Assembly (NCBI GenBank): GCA_025558075.1
Contig: JAHLKF010000013.1
Span: forward strand, 186,001-250,000
Length of the DNA: 64,000 nt
Reading direction: 5' to 3'
From: Gaertneriomyces semiglobifer
Lineage: Eukaryota > Chytridiomycota > Chytridiomycetes > Spizellomycetales > Spizellomycetaceae
Shown here: piece by piece, positions 56,665 to 64,000 of the stretch
Position numbering within the stretch: position 1 is the stretch's first letter
Layout of the letters: the number at the start of each line of letters is the position of its first letter
Translations under genes and position numbers: made by a program
Notes under the pieces: model-generated
Databases searched by the model: none
What the model was told of the DNA's origin: nothing
Seen by the model: only the letters and a program-made list of their open reading frames with translations

Positions 56665-57576
56665 ATGGTCGAGACGACAGCAACAGCTCAGTCCGCTGCG
56701 CACGCAGCAGAGCAAACGCAACAGCAACAGCAGGACAAAAGGGTATACGCCGATATGTCGCTGTTCAACAAAGAGTACGTCGAGTTTCTGAATCAAAAGC
56801 TCACCAAACTGGAACCGCAAAAGATCATCGAATGGGCCATCTTGTCCCTCCCAAACCTATGGCAAAGCACCGCTTTTGGTCTTACCGGTCTTGTCATCAG
56901 AGACATGCTTTGGAGGCTCTCTGCTTCTGCTGACGTGCCGCTCATTTTCGTCGATACCTTATACCACTTTCAAGAAACCCTCGATCTTGCTCAGACAGTC
57001 GCTACCCGCTATGAGACGGATCTGCATACCTACACGCCGCTTTCCTGCCCGGACAGAGACGCTTTTGAAAGACAACATGGCCTGAACCTATGGACATCGG
57101 ACCCTGATGTCTATGATTATCTTGTCAAAGTCGAGCCAGCACGTCGTGCTTACGCAGAGCTCAACGTCCAAGCATACTTCACCGGACGGCGCAGGTCGCA
57201 GAAAGGCCTGCGCTCCTCTATTCCCATCATTGAGTTGGACACTGCGACATCGCCTCCTATTCTCAAAATCAACGCCCTTGCCAATTGGTCGTATGATGAT
57301 GTATGGGCGTACGTTCAACAAAATGCTGTACCATACAATCCGCTTGTAGACAAGGGCTACAAATCCATTGGCGACTTCCACTCCACTGCACCAACGCAGC
57401 AAGGTGAAGATGAGCGGGCTGGTCGCTGGAAGGGTCAAGAAAAAAGCGAATGCGGGTTACACAAAGACTATCTCAAGATGCGCGCAAGTTATCTTGCTGC
57501 GAAAAAGAAGAAGTTGGCGGTCAAAGCCAGTGGTATCGCTGCAATAGAAGTCGACGCTGGTGTCCCATCTATCTGA
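56665..57576 (+). CDS. MET16: Phosphoadenylylsulfate (PAPS) reductase
   Basis: A single exon encodes 303 residues from the ATG at 56665. The PAPS-binding fold has SLPNLWQSTAFGLTGLVIRD and DVPLIFVDTLYHFQETLDL. The conserved YFTGRRRSQKGLRSSIP follows, then the C-terminal ECGLH with the catalytic cysteine. The absence of a second cysteine pair points to a PAPS rather than an APS reductase. The enzyme reduces PAPS to sulfite with thioredoxin. The Gln-rich segment after residue 15 is variable. The absence of introns is unusual here; the ODAD4 and methyltransferase genes are the other clear cases. It is paired head-to-head with MET5, the next enzyme in the pathway. Confidence 0.95.
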   Translation: MVETTATAQSAAHAAEQTQQQQQDKRVYADMSLFNKEYVEFLNQKLTKLEPQKIIEWAILSLPNLWQSTAFGLTGLVIRDMLWRLSASADVPLIFVDTLYHFQETLDLAQTVATRYETDLHTYTPLSCPDRDAFERQHGLNLWTSDPDVYDYLVKVEPARRAYAELNVQAYFTGRRRSQKGLRSSIPIIELDTATSPPILKINALANWSYDDVWAYVQQNAVPYNPLVDKGYKSIGDFHSTAPTQQGEDERAGRWKGQEKSECGLHKDYLKMRASYLAAKKKKLAVKASGIAAIEVDAGVPSI

Positions 57577-57981
57577 TGGATGGATCTATTAGAGCATAAC
57601 TAGTTTTTTTTTTGCATTCCACTGTATATTCTTTGTTACCCTGGTCCTTATTTGTTTATTTTGGATTTATACACGATATTTCAAACGCAAGAGTGTACCC
57701 AATGTGCTATATAAATATCACCTTTCACCATATATTTCTCAGCGGTACTTCGTTCCCGAGTGGTCTAACTGCTGAGCCCTGCTGACGTGCCCAGTATGTG
57801 GTCCAACATGGTCGACATTAGACACTTGCGCATTCCAGGGCGATCTCTCAAGCTTGCGCAGCTCCGTTGGAGTTGCCAATAGGGCGAGCTATGCGAATTG
57901 GTGAAGATGTCACTCACGTAATGCAGTCATCCACCAGCAGAGCTAAGGCACCCATCAAGATACTTCGTCTGAAGACAAAGT
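57577..57981. other. Convergent intergenic region
   Basis: About 400 bases between the stops of MET16 and the aldo-keto reductase gene. A T-run follows MET16 at 57603-57613. The sequence near 57745-57790 has a faint resemblance to the D arm of a leucine or serine tRNA but lacks the other arms. Confidence 0.5.
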
Positions 57982-59788
57982 TTACGACTGAGCGTGGGCA
58001 TAATCCAAAACTCCCGTCACCACTTCCTTGGGAAGTATTCTTCCTTTCTCCATCTCGTCCACCATCTCTTCAACATACTCTGGCTTTCGCATCCCGACAA
58101 GAACACATCCGGCCGAGTCTGTCTCCGGATTCCCGTTAGTAGCGGTAGATTCATGCATCACCGCTGACCGCGCAACCTGGACTACCAAAGGCGCCAGCGG
58201 ATCGTCCAAAGACACATCCGCTTCTGGATGCCAGGATGCAACACCCGCAATCGTTGTTGCAAGCGTGGCATTACTCTTCAGTAATGTCACCGAACACAAT
58301 TTTAGAAACGTCTCTAATAGTGTATTGAATTGTTCGTTATAATCGTCTGCCCATTGGAAGAGCAATCCCGCATTGGAGGTTTCCGTTTCCGAGGCAAGGT
58401 TTCGGAGGGAGACAAGGTCAGCGCTCAAAGCGGGTCGGATTTGATGGTCGATATAATGTCTAGCAGCGAAAAAGTTCTGCGATAGGCGTGTCAAATTATC
58501 GGACAACACCTAGGAGACATCGATCTGATATAAGCATGAATCGCCACATTAAAGCGCCTCCGCAAATGTCCGCACCTGTCCCCACACAAATTTGGCCATG
58601 ATATCAACGTCTCGCGTAGTATCGCCCACTAAGAGAAAATTCCAGTAAGAATCTGTCAAAGCGATCTCATGCGCGAACGGCAGGCTCACCAAGTTCTGGT
58701 ATCTGGTTTTCGAGCTGCTGGACTGCTTCGAAGGAAGCGGTGAGGTCTCTCATTACTTGTGGCTCTTCTTCGGCGGTGACGCCAAGATGTGTACTAAGCA
58801 ATCGAATTTGTCCATTAACAATGGCGTAGAGTGGACGATGGAGGAGCTGGAAGAGTCGTTGATCCTATTGCGAAAGCACATAAACACTAATTGAACACAT
58901 AGAGAAAGCAATGGTGCACGTTACCCTACACGTCTCCATAAGCGATGGGAGGCCAGTTGAACGATATGCATCATTTTCGAATACATTGAATGGGTACTCG
59001 ACCGCCGTGAAATTGTCCAAATTCGCACCGGCCTTCACTATTGCACTTATCATGCGCGAGAGCGATATCGACATCATGGCATTCGCTGTCGCCATGGTGG
59101 TGGACGTAATACCCCACGAGGCAATGCGCCCGCCCTTCACCTCCTGGTCGAGATGCAGAGCGGCTCGACCGATCAGATCGTACACCTGCTGTTCTGAGTA
59201 CTGCTTTTCACCTAACATCATTCGCTCTGGACTGTTCAGCATATAGCAATCAATCGTCTCAACATCCAGTCGACGCAAGGATGACGAAAGCTCCTGCTCT
59301 AGAAACTCGGGTGCAATAGAGTGGGCCATCTTGGGGTTGACCATTGTGTGCGTGTAAGGAAACGGGGGTCGGAAATTCTGCCCAGAGATATAGCCTGCCT
59401 TGGTTACCAGCACCAGCGACTCACGATCCAGTTCCTGTCGCTTGATTTTATCCCCAATGACCGACCCAATGAGCTGCTCCGACATTCCGTTCTCGAAGTG
59501 GGCACTGGTATCAATAATATTGACACCATTGTCAAGCGCCGAGCTCAATGCATTCCGGTGAGGCTCCATGTCAGTACGCACTCGAAATCCTCCAAAGCCC
59601 GCGGTTGAAACTTTCCATCCTGTTTTCGGCACACGGGCAAAGCTTAGATCTGGAAAGAGGCCAGCGTATCGCTCGGTGCCTGCCACAGTCGCCCGCCCCG
59701 CATGTACCGTCCGAACTTGAGGCCTTATCAGAAGAGGTGTCGTGCCTCTTAAGCTTCGCGCTGTTGTGGTGCTCCCGAGTATGACCAT
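57982..59788 (-). CDS. Aldo-keto reductase-like protein, probably mitochondrial
   Basis: Four exons (58925-59788, 58690-58864, 58576-58628, 57982-58509) encode 539 residues from the ATG at 59788, which starts a presequence (MVILGSTTTARSLRGTTPLL). Another in-frame ATG at 59911 would add 41 residues with a hydrophobic stretch. The aldo-keto reductase pattern is clear: GVNIIDTSAHFENGMSEQLI, LVLVTKAGYI, IDCYMLN, and CVLVGMRKPEYVEEMVDEM at the end. The canonical tyrosine after the IDT motif is phenylalanine here and the catalytic histidine position reads asparagine; the lysine is kept. The enzyme may therefore have altered or lost activity. Roughly 200 helical residues are inserted before the final strand. 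The substrate is unknown. Confidence 0.85.
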
Positions 59789-60448
59789 TTTCTTCCTCGA
59801 CGAGACTCGATTATCAGCTAGCTGTCCTAAGTCCCAACCACACAAAAATAATGTTGCAAGCGCGCCAAACGCTACATTTTTGGTACTGACAACGCATGAT
59901 ATGCGAGGCATGAACTGAAAGTGAGCTTGATACTGCAGTTGGTTAGCCGGAGAATGCGGAGAACATGGATTTCACGCACACAACAACTTTCATTCCAATA
60001 AAAGCGCCCACAGTTCTGGGTCTTCCGAAAACCGTTGCATGCGATTCTGCTGGACAGAGTATAGTTTATGCATACACAGGTGCACACGGGTGCACACCAC
60101 CACGCTCCACTCCGTGCCCATGGTGCCGGAGAGAAATCAAGACGTATGCGCCCCGCTTACGCTCGTGGAGCGTTCACCTTGTGGTGGGGGCTTTTGTAGC
60201 ATATTAGGCAGCCAACCATCGGCGACTGAACACGAGCGATCCACCGCCGTTTTTTGTATATTAGCAGCTGCTCACGTCCAGAAGGACATGAAAAGACGGG
60301 ATCATCGTCGGGATACTCCCTTCGTCGTCGAGGTTGACTCCTCAAGTTGCACGTGACCCCAGACGTGTTAGGGTTTATTGACCCAGTAATTATGCTTGTT
60401 TTTGGCGTTTGCAGAATTCAAACAACCAAAGAAAGGTTGCACGCTACA
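59789..60448. other. Divergent intergenic region between the reductase and KRR1
   Basis: About 660 bases. If the upstream ATG of the reductase at 59911 is used, the region shortens to 540. A CACGTGAC site lies at 60350-60357 near KRR1. Short open frames on both strands have no recognisable pattern. Confidence 0.45.
60350..60357 (+). promoter_or_regulatory. CACGTGAC site in the KRR1 promoter
   Basis: The octamer lies 92 bases upstream of the KRR1 start codon, followed by the sequence GTTAGGGTTTATTG. Placement is nearly the same as at POP1 and UTP14. Confidence 0.45.
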
Positions 60449-61916
<1,468 letters not shown>

Positions 61917-62626
61917 TTTTGGTTGGCTCATGTAGATGCGTTACCATATATATTTATTCAGTAATTGGACTACATCTATTCGTTCCTCTCGCTACGTTGA
62001 ATGCATGCCGTATTGACGCTTGAATTGAACCCGACTCTGGCGTCGGAGCACTTCGCTACGGTCATCGTGAAAGGCGCTCCTACTCAACGTGCCGGTCTTT
62101 GTTGCGTCGCACTTAATATGAGATTGAGTTTCCTTCGACCATGTTATAGATCGTCGTCCGCCTCCAGAGCTTGACAGAATGTTGCGGAACATGTCCGAAC
62201 GGCCAGTGCTTCGGCCAATGACCGAGTCGGAATCTGTACATTGCAGCGCACTGCGGATGGGGGCAACGTGTGCATTGATGTTCGTGGTGCTTCAGATCGT
62301 AAAGGAACCGAAGGTCGACAAGTACCGGCAGATCCGGGCTTTGAAGAGAAACGACCGTGAGGCCGAGGCGCCCGACAATTTGAACGCAAAGGACGAAACA
62401 TGTCAACCTTTGTAATAACAGCAGTTGCAGCCCTGTAGCGAAAGTGGAGGTCTTTACTTCTTGATTGGTGTTGCGAACAGAAATTCTTGACATTCGCACC
62501 CGCGCGTTCTCCGACAAAAGAAATCTTGGAACTTGAATTGTGCAACCGGCAGAGTCGTTGTCGCTCATTTCGCTTGTCCAGTGGATGCGGTATGGGACGA
62601 TTTGAGATTAGCGGGCGGCCGTGCTT
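61917..62626. other. Intergenic region with one doubtful open frame
   Basis: About 710 bases between KRR1 and the isopentenyltransferase. A plus-strand frame at 62179-62415 is listed separately. Longer open frames on the minus strand (for example 62144-62701) overlap it and the next gene's first exon, and look like chance. Confidence 0.4.
62179..62415 (+). CDS. Small hypothetical protein with one hydrophobic segment, doubtful
   Basis: An ATG at 62179 opens 78 codons. The peptide has a polar start, a hydrophobic stretch (MGATCALMFVVLQIV) and a charged C-terminal half (VDKYRQIRALKRNDREAE). That layout would suit a small single-pass membrane protein, and the strand agrees with the flanking genes. 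No family is recognisable, and a 185-codon antisense frame covers the same bases, so the case is weak. Confidence 0.28.
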   Translation: MLRNMSERPVLRPMTESESVHCSALRMGATCALMFVVLQIVKEPKVDKYRQIRALKRNDREAEAPDNLNAKDETCQPL

Positions 62627-64000
62627 ATGTGGTGGACTATCAGAAGGTCGTTGAGAGCTGCGACGATGCGGTTGACTGGTCCTTACAAGATGGCAACACA
62701 TAAACCAGTTTTAGTTGTAGTTGGGACGACTGGAGTTGGCAAATCCCAGCTGGGGGTTGAACTTGCCAAGGCAGTTGATGGGGAGGTTATCAACTGTGAC
62801 TCCATGCAGGTGGGCACCCCAGAGAAGCGAAACCCCCTCACGCAAAGGAGCCTACTCACTCGTGCCATTGACCGACAGGTTTACCAGGGATTAGACATTG
62901 CAACCAACAAAATAACAGAGAGAGAGAAGGCCGGTGTCCGGCATCATCTTATGGACTTTGTTGACCCTGCCAATGAGTACTCCGTAACTGATTTCGAGCG
63001 CGATGCTTTGAAGACGGTACAGTCGGCGCTGAATCACGATGAACAGTGTCCAACCTATTCTGACGACTGTATTGCAGATTGATCAAATTCATTCGCGCAA
63101 TCGGATTCCAATTCTCGTTGGTGGCACCAACTATTACATCCAATCTTTGCTCTGGAAGCAACAAATTATTGCCGCTGCTTCCGATTGTGAGCCAGCTATG
63201 GCGGAAAACCGTCAAGTCATAGAAGAAGACATTGCGCATCCCAGCATTGCAAATTCCCCGTTAGCAACGCAAATCGCTGAATGCTTACGAGGGGAGAATA
63301 ATGACCTGACCGAGAGCTCAGACTGCCCTAATATTGACGTCCGCATGTTTGAAACATTGCAGAAGGTGGATCCTGGTAGGTCGGATGACTGTACGACAGT
63401 ATTGTAGTCGTGTGTCTCATAATAACGACTACCGCAGCCATGGCTCAACGTTGGCATCCTCGCGACGTGCGCAAAGTACGGCGGAGTCTGCAGATCTTTT
63501 ACACTAGTGGCAAGCGGCATAGCGAATGGCTCGCTGAACAAAAAGAAACGGAAGAGCAGGAGGGAAATCAGCTAAGGTCCAATATGAGACTGGCATGAGC
63601 TTGGACCCAACGGCATCACTTATCCTACGTTCAACAGATTTCCGACTTGCGTGTTCTGGCTTTACGCAGAGCCAAACGCGTTATATCCGAGACTCGACGC
63701 CCGCGTTGATGACATGGTCAATGTACGTTTGAAAGATTAGTGAGCTCTTGCCTCTGCCGTACGACCCACAGGCTTCCATTCATGTAGGCCGGATTATTGC
63801 AAGAGTTGTATCAAATGCGCCATAAGGTACTTGCAGGGCAGGTGCTGGGAACCGCAGCTGGCGGCGATTCGATGGTTTCCCCTGACTATACCCGAGGAAT
63901 TCTGCAGACGATAGGTTTGTACCTCTGTCAATGGTCCTGCCCGTCTTGAGTTGCTTATCAAATGGACCTACGAACTGCAGGTTTCAAAGAGTTTCATGCA
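62627..64000 (+). CDS. MOD5: tRNA dimethylallyltransferase (isopentenyltransferase), 3' end outside the window
   Basis: Seven exons are visible: 62627-62809, 62879-63016, 63078-63375, 63438-63576, 63638-63722, 63788-63914 and 63981 onward. The ATG at 62627 starts a likely presequence; a further ATG (MATHKPVLVVVG) could give a second isoform, as known for yeast Mod5. The P loop is GTTGVGKSQLG, followed by VINCDSMQVYQGLDIATNK, HHLMDFVDPANEYSV, PILVGGTNYYIQSLLW and FWLYAEPNALYPRLDARVD. The enzyme adds dimethylallyl to A37 of tRNAs reading codons that start with U. Intron 4 has a GTCCAA donor. The gene is cut by the window edge after the start of exon 7, so any zinc finger at the C-terminus is not visible. 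Confidence 0.95.

Noticed and set aside
57740..57800. CCGAGTGGTCTAACTGCTGAG, reminiscent of a leucine/serine tRNA D arm
   Set aside because: No matching acceptor stem and no T-arm consensus downstream.
62144..62701. Minus-strand frame of 185 codons upstream of and overlapping MOD5
   Set aside because: It covers the first exon of MOD5 in antisense, is rich in His, Arg and Ser without domain pattern, and competes with other open frames in the same place.

Overview
The window is a compact, intron-rich nuclear segment of a zoosporic (flagellated) fungus, most likely a chytrid or a relative. Two kinds of gene support this. Fungal-type genes are present: the ADE2 carboxylase with fused PurK and PurE parts, the Met5-type sulfite reductase, a Met16-type PAPS reductase and Cox6. 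Genes of the motile cilium are present as well: CFAP20/BUG22, and an outer-dynein-arm docking protein of the ODAD4/TTC25 type. Most introns I could place are 50-90 nt, with GT..AG ends and often a CTAAC/CTAAT/CTGAC-like branch site. The exon joins given here were chosen by reading frame and protein-family fit, because the genomic frames break at every intron. I saw no transposon, CRISPR array, rRNA or tRNA.

Layout. 1-5.5 kb: a possible gene tail, CFAP20 (+), POP1 of RNase P/MRP (-) and a BTB/T1 (KCTD-like) gene (-). 6.2-17.9 kb: a secreted M28 aminopeptidase, Miro/Gem1, proteasome Rpn6, gamma-butyrobetaine dioxygenase, a zinc-finger methyltransferase, mitochondrial ribosomal protein uS9m and lipoyl synthase. 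18-31 kb: a mitochondrial coiled-coil protein, a large unusual condensation-domain-like protein, pyruvate dehydrogenase E1 alpha, Ase1/PRC1, Nop12/RBM34, Nhp2 and Cox6. 31.5-49.9 kb: an unknown small gene, Utp14, ODAD4, Utp25, dynactin p25, Luc7, TMEM120, dynein roadblock light chain, AP-1 gamma adaptin and ADE2. 50-64 kb: RanGAP, the divergent MET5/MET16 pair, an aldo-keto reductase, Krr1 and the start of a tRNA isopentenyltransferase that runs off the end.

Taken together these are mostly housekeeping genes. Ribosome and RNP biogenesis is heavily represented (POP1, NOP12, NHP2, UTP14, UTP25, KRR1). Mitochondrial functions form a second group (Miro, uS9m, lipoyl synthase, PDH E1 alpha, Cox6, the coiled-coil protein). 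Dynein-related genes form a third (ODAD4, DCTN5, DYNLRB). Sulfate assimilation is represented by two divergently transcribed neighbours. An E-box-like octamer, CACGTGAC, recurs in seven intergenic promoter regions.

The most unusual object is the gene at 19997-23456 (-). It encodes an NRPS-type condensation fold split in two by a coiled coil and a SAM-like segment, without the catalytic HHxxxDG motif, behind a long basic disordered N-terminus.
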